From NCBI GenBank assembly GCA_002205965.3, contig NADL03000001.1:992001-1056000 (forward strand): a DNA stretch of 64,000 bases, given 5' to 3'. The stretch is from Kappaphycus alvarezii (taxonomy: Eukaryota > Rhodophyta > Florideophyceae > Gigartinales > Solieriaceae). Each line of letters opens with the position of its first letter. Position 1 is the stretch's first letter. Position numbers and translations under genes: made by a program. The notes under the pieces were generated by a model. That model saw only the letters and a program-made list of their open reading frames with translations, was not told where the DNA came from and searched no databases. Positions 1 through 11,529 of the stretch are shown here, piece by piece.

Positions 1-1690
1 CCACTAGCTACTCTTGATAGTAACACGAGGTGTGGAAGAGGAAAATCTGGGCCATCTAGAGGGGGAAAGTCTCGTAGATTACGATTGTTGCAAGAGAGGC
101 GAGCAGAATGTTAGAAAGAGGAACACTATCCAGAACTATGGTAGCCGAATTTATAAGGACTCGTCTCGGGGATGTGTCGGTAAGAAGGAGTAACAGTGGA
201 TAATGCTTTCGATTTCTATAAGGACCGACTACGGCGATGGGGGAACTACTCTGAACTGGAACAAAGGGCCGCTACCATAGTACAGTAGGAACAGGTACGA
301 TTTCCTGGAAGACTCTAATCAAACTGCAAGTCGTACTCACAACCGCAATCAAGCAGGACCCAGCAAAGTGGAAGATCGAACAGATGGAACCCTGTGAATA
401 ATAAAGTAACGCCCAATGCAGACAGTAAAGAACGTAAAGTCAGCGACAGGATATCTTTCCTTGCCGGAGCAAGCTCGAAACTTCGGTCACCAATACGAAA
501 ACTATCTGTTGGTCGTCTCGCGGTGACGCCTTTCCTACAAGTACTGTATCACAACCACTGCTTCACCAGGATTCAGATAGTTCAACGCAAGGAAAGGGTA
601 AATGGAGGTCAAGATTGAAGCTGCTGCAGCGAGATAGCTCAAAGTCCGCCAAGAAGGGGATTGACGTACAGCAAATGCAGAGACAGGGTCAATCTGAGTA
701 TATTGGCACATACGGGATCCGAATGAGTCTAGAGAACTTAATGCGAACGATAGAAGAATTTGATTAACTTTGGGGCCCTCCTATCTCCACAAAAATGAAG
801 GGATTCAGGGATCTTCTGTGGATGCTACAACTCCTACGAATGAACCATTGGTCATTGGTACATGCTCAGAATAGAAATGACTCCAACACACAGGCGATTG
901 AGGATGAAAGTGCAATAGAGGTGTTCAGAAAAGAAGAAGTCAAAACTATAAAAGAATCGAGTCTGCGAGTTGAAGGTGGTGCTTCGGAAATTCTACCGTC
1001 CGCCAGCAATATGAATGCAAAACCCTGTGGCTCGAAAATTGGAGAGAGTGGGAGTTTGTCCATAGATTTTACAGCGGAAGAGGTGAAGGCTAGTGAATTG
1101 GAGGGTGAAATCAGGGTGATGATTACCGTTGCCAATTCATAACCACGCTCCGGAAAATCAACTAGAGATGATGTGGCGACCGGTTCAGAAATCAATTCTT
1201 CAGGGACACAAAATCCGCAAAGCATCGTTTCGAATGCATCCAATCCAAATAAAGGTGGTAGTGTTCAATAAGATCACAAACCAATGTTACTGTTCAATCA
1301 GATCCAGATGAAGAGGAGTTGCAGGACTGGCCTGACTCATTAACTGCTCTTTATTGAAGATGTAGAAATCAAGTGTGTCCAGGAGGTTACTTACCATTTA
1401 CGCAATTTCTAGAACTAATGACTGATGACGGAATTCGTTGAGGTATTATTTGTATTTCTGGTCTAGAGGAGATAGATGCCCCCTTCTCGAGAGCGAATCA
1501 GTCTGAATGATACGGGAGCCTAGTATTATTAGCGATTTTCCAGACGGTATACATTCAAGGCAGACGTTCTTGCTGGCAGGTTGGGTAGGCTCTTTCGGAA
1601 GGAACATTCACAAATATTGAGCTGCCAGCACAGTTCATATTGGACTGTGGTTCCTGTGCTCATCCCTCCAGTTCTTAATAAGAGACGCCG
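1..1690. other. Anonymous decayed sequence, no recognised gene
   Basis: No family is recognisable here. The longest open stretch on the plus strand is 795-1142 (115 codons), acidic and Ser/Glu-rich. A different frame carries on past its stop (Ser/Asn-rich), as expected of a decayed coding region. It could be the linker or gag part of an old retroelement, but I see no catalytic motif. Confidence 0.4.
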
Positions 1691-1734
1691 CAACCAGAAT
1701 CAGGAAAAAGAAGTATATGTCTGGTTTTGTTAAC

Positions 1735-2131
1735 AAGATGGCCATGTGTTCAATTGCTGTTCGATTCTATGAAAAATGGTGATGAGGTTTGGTCAAATTG
1801 ACCTAATCATAAATTCAATGGAAGAAAACCATATATTCCGCTCATTGACAGCCTTAATATTGCTGAATGTAACCAAATTAGTATTAATTTATTTTCACAA
1901 AGATGTTTCGATTTTTCCAGGGATACTTTCACAAAGACCTGACCGTAAGCATTCAATCAAGAGGAAGAAGGTCTAAATGCAGCAAAGACCGCGTGCAGAA
2001 GAGAAAAATGATCCTTGGAAAAAAGCTGATAGAAAACTCGTAAATTTTATGTCCAATCTGCTGTTATGGTTCAAGATCCACAACAAGATGACGAGATTAA
2101 GTGCGGATTCTACACACTTGGACATATGTAA
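1735..2131 (+). pseudogene. Probable Ulp1/C48-type cysteine protease remnant
   Basis: Two pieces on the plus strand, in different frames, resemble the catalytic core of Ulp1/C48 (SUMO-protease-like) peptidases. The first reads RWPCVQLLFDSMKNGDEVW, with the Asp-Ser-Met motif at 1763-1771. The second reads QDPQQDDEIKCGFYTLGHM, with the Gln then Cys-Gly pattern around the nucleophile, Cys codon at 2102-2104. A stop codon follows at 2129-2131, and there are frame breaks between the pieces. The His-Trp motif expected before the Asp reads Arg-Trp, so this copy should be inactive. Proteases of this family occur both as cellular deSUMOylases and as cargo of large eukaryotic transposons. With no host-like context here, a transposon origin seems likelier. 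It is unrelated in detail to the better preserved Ulp1 gene near 60 kb. The assignment rests on two short motifs only. Confidence 0.4.
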
Positions 2132-3390
2132 AATAGCTTACAAAAGAGTACCTTGGATTAATATGCGACAAAGTTTCTGATGGATTAATTTCTCCGAATC
2201 AATTTGCAGTGAACCAGGTTTCAACGAGGAAACAGCACGTATCAATCCCACATATGTCAGTGATTTTAATCTTCATTTCTTTACCGAAAGTTATGTCAAA
2301 GAAACTGTTGGAAAGATATCAACGATCACCTTGAACGCCATACTCGAGTATATGATCCTGTTGATGGTTAGATAATTTGCCGAAGTTTTTACGCGGTCTT
2401 TATGAAGAATTAATTCGTCCTTATACTTTGCTTTCCGCATTTGCTACTGTTTTTGGCTACTTTCCGCTAAAATTTAGCCATATACCTAGTAAAGTCAACC
2501 TTAATATTCTTCTGTGTTTCGATAGTTGCGAGATGCTGCTAGAAGCTTATGATTCTTTATACATATACGTGTTTCCATCCGTTGCTTCTACAGCTTCTAT
2601 AATGAGCATAATGTGCTTAAAACTTATTTGAAAGTTGATTGGTGCGGAAACATGATTTGGATCTATTTTCTGTTAGCGGAAAATCTGATTAGCTTCATGC
2701 TTGTTTGCTTGTTTGCTAAATAATCATAATTTCTGGGCAGATATTTCCAAACATGTTTTTTGCTAACATTACTTGTTTGTACTACATTTTAATTACCAGA
2801 CTGATTCGTCGAAAATTTGCTTTGAAAGCATATATCTGTTGGCATTTTAGTCTGTATCGATGGTTAATTAACTGGCACGGTGCTACAGAGAGGTACATGT
2901 TGAGAGGGTCCTGTAAGAAGTCACGCTTGATCATAAGTTCGTGACGAATCCTGTCGTCATTTCATTGGTTAGACGAATATTGTTATTGCATCGTTACAAT
3001 CAGGCGTACTTACTGTACGTCCCACTGTGCTATACCGTCTCCCATGGTGCTGAAAATGGTGGCTGAGCGCGGTTGTGTGTAAAACGACGTCGGTTTAAAG
3101 TTGTGTAGTCTTTTTTATTGTTATTTTTATGAGGGCGTTTAAATCGACTAATATCCATCGAAAGCTAAATCGTCGTAGTCTGTGATTTCATATGTTGAGC
3201 ACTGAAAACAGCTGACCATGTTTTTCAAATATTTATTCACCAATTCTTTCCCCCCTACTGCACTCAAAAACTTAGGTTGAAATTCAAACATTGAATAAAG
3301 TGACTGCACTTAGCATGTGTGGGGTACGGCACATAATAATCGCTGTGCAAGTGGAACACACAGCGAAACTATGCAGTTGATGTAGCAGCC
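2132..3390. other. AT-richer intergenic sequence, nothing recognised
   Basis: Short open frames only (for example 2377-2631 and 2753-2944 on the plus strand), hydrophobic and AT-rich, without a recognisable domain. A short run of TGCTTGTT-like repeats lies near 2698-2718. The stretch ends at the target site of the LTR element that begins at 3391. Confidence 0.4.
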
Positions 3391-3612
3391 TGTTACAACT
3401 TACTCCGAAGTTGCAAAGCAAGGACCAGGACTGGTGTACTTCCAATCACTGATGCCTATTTGGCCTTGGAGACCAGGTCAGGGGCACTTTATATAGCCTT
3501 TTAGGGGCTCTAAATGCAAACTAGGTACGTTGCTGACAAAATACTACTGTACGAGTTAATGCTTTTTGCTGACATACACGTGTACGTTACACTTACTAAT
3601 TGAACCCTAACA
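3391..3612 (-). repeat. 3' LTR of the Ty3/gypsy element
   Basis: Starts TGTTACAACTTACTCCGAAG and ends TTGAACCCTAACA, giving the usual 5-bp TGTTA/TAACA terminal inverted repeat. It matches 14995-15227 along its whole length with scattered substitutions and small gaps. It is called 3' because the coding remnants lie on the minus strand. Confidence 0.85.
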
Positions 3613-5270
3613 TTCGTACCTTGTGCAAACCTCGCGTACAATTAAAAAATCAAACAAATACATCACCAAAAAAATAAAACACATCAAAATGTAGCCCCCT
3701 CCCAGTACAGTCCCGGATTGCCTTCCTCTTCGCACCCGTGTGCACCGCCTCCCTTCGGAACTGCAACTCGTCGACCCAACCTTGCTTTCCAACCATCCTC
3801 GTTGCCGGCGGCACAGCTTCCGACGAATACAACTTCTTTCTCCTCCATGAACGCCGCTCTTCCCAAGTCCGCTCCTAGCGCTCGACAACTCCCCTTCCAA
3901 CCTTTGCGTCTCTCCCACGGCCCTACGGACTCCATACAATACTATTATCACGCCTCTCGTAGTTCCCTTTCTCGCGTTCCAACCTTCTCCACATCCGTAT
4001 TGCCATTGCCTCAACCTCCTCCTCTACCTTCTCCACAAGGTGCAACACTGCCACCATCACTTCTACAGCCTGATTCGCTGCTGCACAACCGCGCTCCAAC
4101 TGATCCATCATTCCTTCCTGCGCTCGGGCTGCCTACTCTCTCTTTCACTCTCGGACTGCCCCTTCTCTTATATGACCGCCGAACCCGTTCGGTCCCTTGC
4201 CCATCTTGCCAATTGCGACTGACCCCTACTCTCCGAATTAATTCCTCAAAGGCGCCAACCAACCTCCTATTCCCTGCCCAATTCTGAGCATTATCTCCGC
4301 GCCTCCCTCCGACCTAAGTGGTCTTGCCCGCCCCTAATTGCGGTGCCACGTCCACCCACGGCCATAGATCCTCAAAAACTCCTCCATGGCCAATTCGTCC
4401 GTGGCCTCGCCTCTGTTGGAATTGCCCGCATTTCGCCAGGATACCATAATAGTAGAAGCACTACGCAACATGCATCGCGTCGAGACAGTCTGTTACCTTA
4501 TCCTCAACCTCCGACAACCCCGCTCAGCCGCAATAAATAGGTAGTCCTCAATACAATAAAAGAGGAGCGATAGTCTGCTGTTTGATATTGGCACCTCGCA
4601 CAACTTCTTCTTCCTTCCTCACCTGGACTACAATCATCACCATTTTGCCTTTTTTCATTCCCCCTTCTTGTCTCCGTCTCTTCTCCTTACTTGTGCACCT
4701 GCCGCCTTGCCTCATCACCAACATCTGCCGCCCTTCCAATCGCTCCGCTCCAAACTACACAGCATCAGCAGAGACCTATTGCTCTTCTCTCCAGGTGACC
4801 GATCCGCTCACAACACTCAATCACCCTCAGTGTCCCCATCAGCTACCAAGGTGAATTCCCAACACGTCACGACCAGCCCGTGCAGCCATTATCACTGCCT
4901 CATATCACTGCCTCAACTTCACCTTTCCTTTGCCTCTTTTCATCCACTTACGCCTTCTGTCCCGTACCTGCCACAGCGGAGCCATGCCTCCCCCGCATCA
5001 TCCACTGCAGCGCCTTTGCCAAGTGCAAGTCACTCGGGGACCTTGCCTGGGCTATATCACCAACTTATGCCACGCATTCAGATGATGTCGATGCTGCGGA
5101 TGATCTTATGATTCTGGCCAGGCTGTCGAGCCGACCTCAGGATATACAAGCCGCACTCGTTTCGTCGACATTTCCTATGACCAAATTCCGAATGTCCAGT
5201 TCCCTTCTGTACTTGATTCAATTTTTACCGGATGCACAGCAGGATCGGTCGAAAACTACGTCCTAAAACC
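3613..5270. other. Pyrimidine-rich (plus strand) stretch inside the LTR element
   Basis: An A-rich run near 3640-3690 is followed by about 1.5 kb that is very C/T-rich on the plus strand. Long open frames exist on both strands (3718-4287 plus, 3607-4014 minus), but this is expected from the base bias. The minus frame 3923-4111 looks like a Glu/Arg-rich coiled coil. It could be the 5' leader of the LINE that follows or internal sequence of the Ty3 element. No motif decides this. Confidence 0.35.
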
Positions 5271-5565
5271 TGAATCGTTGCAGATATCTGTCGTCCCTAT
5301 CCCCTTCCCTCTTGTCGTCTCCGCCGCACTGACCGCCACCGCGTGCGTCTCGCACCAGCGCTCGCGGTTCCTTCTCGCGAAACGCGTTCATCCTTCTTGT
5401 TTTGTTGCTTTCTCTTTTTGTTTTTCAAGTATTTACTCCCCGGGTAACACTATTTCGTGTCTGTGATCTCCCGACTACCCGAGTGATCTCGCGCCTGCAC
5501 GTGCAGTCCCGCCCCTTCGGTCCCTTTCTTCATCGGTCCTGGGCCAGCCCTCGTCACCACACTAT

Positions 5566-6270
5566 ATGGCGCCGAAACAAACCACCCTCAGCAACCCCGT
5601 CGTTGCTCTTCACATGCGCGCTGGATTTCTTGGTTAAATCCGCCTCACTGCTTGACGGAGCTGTGAACCTTGCTGACCCCGCATCAACCGATCATTTCCT
5701 CGCATCCGCCCTGCAAACCTCTACGTTCAACGCGCTTAAGCCGTCTTTCCAGAACAACCCGCAGTTTAGGTCTGTCCTGAACATTCTTAACGCGCTTGTC
5801 GGCGTTGACGTTTCCGCACCCCGTTCTCCTTCCGCTTCCGACGCCAACTCGCCTGACGAGGATCCTGCGGCCACAGCACCGGCCCCGTATCTGCGAGCAG
5901 TCAAAGCTCCGGCGGCCCAGCCCCGGTGCGGACCCACCCTATTCGCGGCTTCCCCCTCGGTCGTCAAGGCTTGACTGAGCATCGCGATCTCGACGACGCC
6001 CGCCTAGCCCGTAAGTTTGCAGGCACTGTTCGCAATGCCACCCGCGGCCTTTTCGGAGGTAATCAGAAGCGTTTCGTTCGCGTTTCTGTTCCGTCGACCT
6101 TCCAGATCCACAACCCATCCCAGTTTCGCGCCGCCATCTCTGCCGGGGATTCCCTGGTTCCTGCTCCATTATCCAATCCGCAGATCCGAACCACTTCTAT
6201 ATCTGTGCGGCGGAGCGCGACTTATCTACGGTCAACGCTGCATACGACTCTTACCGCACCCTAGCGCAGC
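5566..6270 (+). pseudogene. LINE ORF1 (RNA-binding/gag-like), frame-broken
   Basis: The likely start is the ATG at 5566-5568 (MAPKQTTLSNPVV). That frame stops after about 23 codons. Coding-like sequence then continues in another frame (about 5620-5974, with a hydrophobic/Ala-rich helical stretch) and in a third (5926-6264, rich in Arg and Phe). No zinc knuckle is visible. Its position directly upstream of the reverse transcriptase ORF and its composition suit a LINE ORF1 nucleic-acid-binding protein. The function is inferred from position only. Confidence 0.5.
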
Positions 6271-6313
6271 ATTCTGACAATTTGACGCACCAAAGCTTAC
6301 CTTCTCCGGCATA

Positions 6314-9300
6314 ATGGATCTAGAGAATGATCTCTCGGCTGATGACCTCGTTGCAGTATGGCAAGGTCTGCGTTCTGAAATCTCTCGCTTGGAAGACACA
6401 ATGCAAATGGTCTCCGGCTCGATCCTTCGCCACCGCTCTCCGGGATATCGATACGAAAATACTTGCCAAACTGTCGGCCTCCCTGGTTTCCCTGGAGCAG
6501 TCCCTCTGCCTCCCCCACCAGCAGCGGCAGGTGGATTCAAACGCCGCCGTACCCAGATGCCCCTGTTCCGCCTCAAACGGATGGCTGGATTACAGTCGGC
6601 CCCCGAATGCCCAATCTCCCATCCCTCCGCTCCCTACTACACCAGCAGACACCAACCCCTATGGTCTCCTCGAACACATTCCCGCCCCGATGCCGACATG
6701 GATCCTAACGCATGAATCTCCCAGCTGTGAATCTAGTTTCAGGACCATCCCAGTCACCCCTCACCTTCCGCTCCCTCCTCTCCGCCCCCTTCCCTGTTCT
6801 CACCTTCATTCCTCGCCCGGTCCAAGCCGCGGCTTACGACTTATACTTTGCTGCCTTGTACCGCGTTATATCTGCTCCATCGCCAGAGCACAGGACTCGA
6901 GCCCTTCTGGAACTTCTTGCCATCCCGAAGTTGGTTTTCCGACACAACCGCCCCCGCGCTCTTGGCCGCCGCCGCAGGGAAAATTGCTCCAGCCTTGTGA
7001 CCGCATCCGCATGGCCTCTAGCCGCCTCTATGATGACCTCTTCGATGAGGCCTCCTCGTTGTTCATCTCCGCCCCCCTCTCCGATTCCATCCCCTCCCAC
7101 CCTCGCCCGCCCTGACACGGCCCTTCGCAGATGCCGCTTCCTCTCCCGGGGTAGCCCTTCCCGGGCCACAGCAGCCCTTCTCCAAGTCGATCCCCCACTC
7201 TCCCCCAGCGAAGCTACCTTTCAATCCTTGGCTTCACTTCATCCCCCGCCCCCCATCCCAATCACTCCCATGCCCCCTCACGGTTTGCCTCCGGCGCTAA
7301 AGTTCTCGGTCTCGGATGTCCGCCGTGCCATTCACAGCCTGGATCCTTCAACCGCTCCTGGGGCCGATGGTCTATCCCCAGTGTTCCTGCGAATGCTGCT
7401 TCGCCCGGCAGGTGGGGTCACGCCCGGAGGGATTGCCTACATGCCCTGACAAAGTTCCTCAACCTCTGTTTGAACAGCGATCTGCCGGCCGCGTGCCGCC
7501 CGTATTTCTGCGGAGGCCGTCTACTGCGCTGCCCAAGCCAAACGGGGGAATCCGTCCGATTGCGGTTGGGCTTCTCTACCGACGCCTAATTTCTAGGCTC
7601 GCGGCACACAAAGCCACCCCGCCATCCGCTCTTACCTTCTGCCCCATCAGGTCGGGGTAGGCGTCAAGAACGGCCGATGCAATAATTCATTCTGTGCGTC
7701 GTCTTTCCCAGAGACCCGAGTTCCACGATCACGTCTTGGTCCAGATAGATGCTCGCAACGCTTTCAATTGCATCTCCCGCCAGCGCATTCTGGAAGCCGT
7801 ACAGACACATGCCCCAGGCCTCGCACGGTGGGTACACTCTTGTTACGATGCTCCTACAGAGCTTGCTTTCGGACCCTACTATGTCCGTAGTTCAGAGGGC
7901 ACTCAGCAAGGTGATCCCCTCGGTCCCTTGCTCTTTGCCCTGGCTCTCCATCCTCTCTTGCTATCGTTACAGGAGAAGTTCTCACCTGCCCTGAACGCTT
8001 GGTACGCAGATGACGGTAACATTGTTCTTCCTCGATCCCAAGCCGCTGCTGCCATCCGTTTCATCCAGCTTGAAGGAGGTCCACTAGGGTTCCAGCTCAA
8101 CCTTGCCAAGACCCAAGTTTACGGCTTCTCCCCTTCCCACTCCCCTTTGGCACTTCCTTGCCCCTTTTCAACCCCCCCTGGTTTTATCGTGCTGGGATCC
8201 CCGATTGGCTCGGACGCTTTTGTTTCCCAATTTTTCGCAGGCCGCCAAAACGAAGTTGACCGCATCTTCCAATCCCTTCGAGACTTGGATGATGCTCAAT
8301 TGGCTTTCCACTTACACCGCTTCTGCGCGAACGCCTCCAAGGTCATGCACTTGCTGCGTACGCTTCCCTCCACTCAATCTGCGGTTCTCGCCGCTAGCTT
8401 CGATCAGAAGCAGAGGGAAGCGTTCCACCAATTGCAGCTGCCCTGTCCAGAGCGAGCCTGGCTCCAAGCCTCTCTCCCCTTCTCAATGGGCGGTCTAGGT
8501 CTCCTGCAAACTTCAGACATTACCGAGGCTGCATACGCAGCATCTGTAATTGATTCTTTTCGACTTATCTCCGACCTGCTTACCCTTTCCCAGGACCGCC
8601 ACTTGGAAGAGATCCCTCGGTCTGCCATCTCGCTCTTATCCTCCCGCCACCCGCAGCTGTCTTCGTCGCTTACAGCTACGGCTCTTTTCGAGCGTTGTTC
8701 ATCGCCGGTCCCCGGCGAAAGGCTCCAGTCTGCGATCACAACTGAACTCATGCTATCGAAGTCCGATAGTTGTTCTCGTCCGCGGCAGCCCACGACCGAG
8801 CACGGCTCCTCTCCGTGCGCACATCCTCCGCTCATCTGTTTTCTCTTCGCTTCCTCACCCCCACCGCGGTACGTACATGTCCTCTTCCGTGGAAAGTCGC
8901 TCTGGCTCTACGTCTCGGCATCGCGCTATTCCCTGGATCTACTCGCTGTCCGGTCTGCTCCCGCCGCTCGGCCGACATCGCACCCGTCTTAGATCCAAGT
9001 GGTCAACACGCGTTGACCTGCAAATACGAAGACGGAATGACTCGTCGTCACCACATCCTCCGCAACGTTCTTGCCCGCTACTGCAAGGAAGTTGGGATCG
9101 TCGCCCTCGTCGAACATCTCCTCCTACCAGGTTCCCACTCATCTGGGCATTCGGAGTCCCGCGCTACGAATGGACATTTACATACCCGCTGCATACGGGC
9201 TTCACAGTACCGATATCGCCGTCGACGTTACTGTTGCCCACCCCTCCGCACGCCGCCACATTTCGCCAAGTACGGTTACGCAGGCGCTGCCGCAACACTC

Positions 9301-9560
9301 GCAGAGCGCGAGAAACATCGTCATTACGGCACTTACTGCAACCAAAACGATATCCTCCTCTCCCCCGTCGGGATTGATATCTATGGCGCCTTGGGCGACG
9401 ACGGCAAGGTTTTTCCGCCGCCTTGCTTCCTTCGCTCTTCCCGTCGCGGTTCCTCCCCTCAACAGGAGCTCCGCGACTTCGTTACCCGTTTTGCGTTTAG
9501 TCTCCAATAATGCAGGCGCGACAGGTTTTCACCCGCCGCCCGCATCCGTAGTTAATTCAT
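6314..9560 (+). pseudogene. LINE ORF2: reverse transcriptase plus restriction-like endonuclease, frame-broken
   Basis: The ORF probably begins at the ATG at 6314 (MDLENDLSADDLVAVW), followed by a low-complexity Pro-rich region. RT motifs begin near 7530 with LPKPNGGIRPIAVG. The frame 7694-8992 then shows VQIDARNAFNCISR (first catalytic Asp region), EGTQQGDPLGPLLFALAL (finger/palm motif) and the catalytic box WYADDG near 8005, followed by a thumb. After about 8.8 kb the reading moves to other frames: a CPVC...H...C zinc knuckle and TRRHHILRNVL near 9.0 kb, then PALRMDIYIP and AVDVTVAHP near 9.2 kb, the PD...D part of a restriction-like nuclease. Several single-base frame changes separate these blocks, so this copy cannot make one protein as it stands. 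The RT active site itself is intact. Confidence 0.82.
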
Positions 9561-10025
9561 GAATACCCTCCGCACGCTTCTGTGCAACATTGTACAACCC
9601 ATAAAGATTTACCACCCCGAATACGGGTGCCAATATTGCCATGCCCATCTCACTCAAACCGCAACGACCAATTGAGAGGCAAGTTATGGTTCCATCCCAT
9701 CCGGGATCCATCTCCGATCGCTCCGCACTGCTTGTTGAATCAGCACTCATCGGCATTGTTGCATCAGCGCACATCGGCATTGTTGCCGAACAATCCACCA
9801 CCCTTTCCGCTACAAGTACCGCAACTGTTGGCTCCCCAGTCATACGGAGCGCCGCCCGAAGCAATGCCCCACCCTCAGGTTATGATACAAGGGACGTCAT
9901 CGGTTCCGGAGATTCCGATGTTATGATCAGGGCGGAACTCTGTTGACGGTCAGTCTAATCCCGTTTGGGACGAAACACAAGCAGGGAAGGGAGTCAACAA
10001 CCAGAACTCCTTTTGAATCAGTTGG
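9561..10025. other. Sequence between LINE and zinc-finger remnant
   Basis: The 3' flank of the LINE. A short plus-strand frame (9641-9946) is Ser/Ala/Ile-rich without motifs. The tandem-like phrase around 9745-9790 (GGCATTGTTGC, twice) is a minor local repeat. Confidence 0.35.
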
Positions 10026-10900
10026 ATGAAGCGTATCGCGGAACTCCCACGTCTATTGCAATGTGCTTCCCGGATTTCACCCATCCGAAGGCGAAGCCAA
10101 TCGCTGCTGCTACTCATGATGGACAGTTCTCGCCCGCATTCCCCTCTTTCCGCTGTGGCTATTAGCCCCCAAATGTCAGTTCGTACATCCCAACCGCCAT
10201 ACACACCGTTACTTATTAACGCGAGCGTGAAGCCCGGGACGCCTGGAGGGGAATCCTCACCCTCTGTCGTGACGCTGCACGGATTATCCTGCCCGATTTG
10301 GAGGAGTGAGTTCCCGCCGCCGGTACATTCTGAAGGTGCGATTGTCGTCAAAGCACCGCGCACGACGAGGCTACCATTGTCAGGATCGTCCAGCGGCCTT
10401 CAATCCGGTGGACTCTTTCAGACAACACATGGCCATAACTCGTCGTGGCGAGAAGGGCCGTGCTCATGTTGCAATCGGGAGTTCGGGCCTAAGCCTCACT
10501 TGAAGAGGTACATTGACACGCCGCACTTGAGGACGGGTGGTCACCAGTGCTACTGTGAAAAGCATTGGAACTCGATACAACCCCATTTCGCAACGGAGGA
10601 CGCCTGAGCAATCCCCCAACGAAGCAAATTTGCATCGTATGCCAGAAGTCCTTCGCGTTAAGGTCCAGTCTGGCCCGGCATCAGCGAACTCTTCCCGCAC
10701 CACTGCATGTGCTGCCGTTGTCACTGTGCTTGAGACGCCGAGTTTGCTTTCCACTTCCGCGGTGCCTCGAGCGACAACACTTTGTGAATCGAGAAAATTA
10801 TCTTACAGTGACCCACCTTACAGTGGCCCACCGTTCAGCACCCATGGAGGCGCTGGTACAGTACTGTACAGTAACCATTGAGGCCCGGGTACAGCAACGA
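10026..10900 (+). pseudogene. Decayed C2H2 zinc-finger ORF
   Basis: The open frame 10026-10607 ends with CSCCNREFGPKPHLKRYIDT, a Cys-x2-Cys...His zinc-finger pattern. A second finger, CIVCQKSFALRSSLARHQRT, lies in a different frame near 10629-10690. A frame change separates them and the second frame runs on without further motifs. Tandem C2H2 fingers are typical of transcription factors and also of the N-terminal DNA-binding part of R2-like LINEs. Because it lies beside a LINE with a restriction-like endonuclease, it may be the 5' part of a second LINE copy. No RT follows, so this stays open. Confidence 0.5.
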
Positions 10901-10950
10901 TTGAGGCCCGGTAACCGTGGCTACTGCAAGCATACCTCAGGCATCCGCCA

Positions 10951-11500
10951 CTAACACCCACACGCCTCGTGTCGGTACGTCCATACCATCAGCTTCAGCA
11001 AGGCTTGGACAATGAGCGGTTGATGCGATTTTATCGCGGACGCGAGCCTAGCGACTTGAACTAATGCCAGATATACTGCCGTGCTGCCTCTACCGGTACT
11101 GTGGGGCAGATAACGGTGAGAGCAAGCGAGTACTTCTGGCAGATAGGGTGTCACGGCGTGCAGCCCCTGCGTTGCCTGAAACTGGCCGCTCACTTTCCTG
11201 CAAAAGACTGACTTGTCGTTAAAAGGTAAAAACGGATTGCCGCTAGTAGCCTCTTTGGGGCGTCTCGTAGGGATTATGTGCACCCATCCCGTGCGGGCAG
11301 GGATGAGGCAAGCAGCTGAAATCACATCGTACCCAGCAGGTCATGCTGGGGTCGGGCGTCCGACTCCTAGGGATCCTCGTAATTATGTGAGGGTACCTGG
11401 CTCTTCATAGTTCGCGCATGACGTGTTTAGCGATGAAATCGCGTCCCTCCTACAGGATCTGTAGGGGCCTGGAGTCCGACTCCCCCCAATTCTTCGCAGT
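10951..11500. other. Internal Ty3-element sequence of unknown role
   Basis: A minus-strand open frame, 10951-11325 (124 codons), shows no recognisable domain. On the minus strand it lies downstream of the integrase remnant, so it may be the 3' internal part of the Ty3 element. The palindromic pentamer motif (GTACAGTACTGTAC-like) occurs just before it at about 10857-10872. Confidence 0.35.
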
Positions 11501-11529
11501 CGCCATAGTGTCCTCCCTATAGGCGTCCG

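Larger units (their letters stand above)
5270..9560 (+). mobile_element. LINE (non-LTR retrotransposon) with reverse transcriptase and restriction-like endonuclease
   Basis: This is a nearly complete but frame-broken non-LTR element. A first ORF (about 5566-6270) is followed by a second ORF (about 6314-9560). The second carries an N-terminal region, a reverse transcriptase and, at the end, a zinc-knuckle plus PD-(D/E)XK-type endonuclease. The order RT then C-terminal restriction-like endonuclease places it with early-branching LINEs (R2-like in the broad sense) rather than with LINEs that have an apurinic-type endonuclease. Both ends are uncertain: the 5' boundary is placed where the C/T-rich leader gives way to ORF1, and no poly(A) tail or target duplication was identified. 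It lies inside the Ty3 element and on the opposite strand. Confidence 0.8.

Noticed and set aside
3391..3612. Two independent solo LTRs instead of one element
   Set aside because: Neither LTR has matching flanks on its own, while the outer flanks of the pair agree (AGCC).
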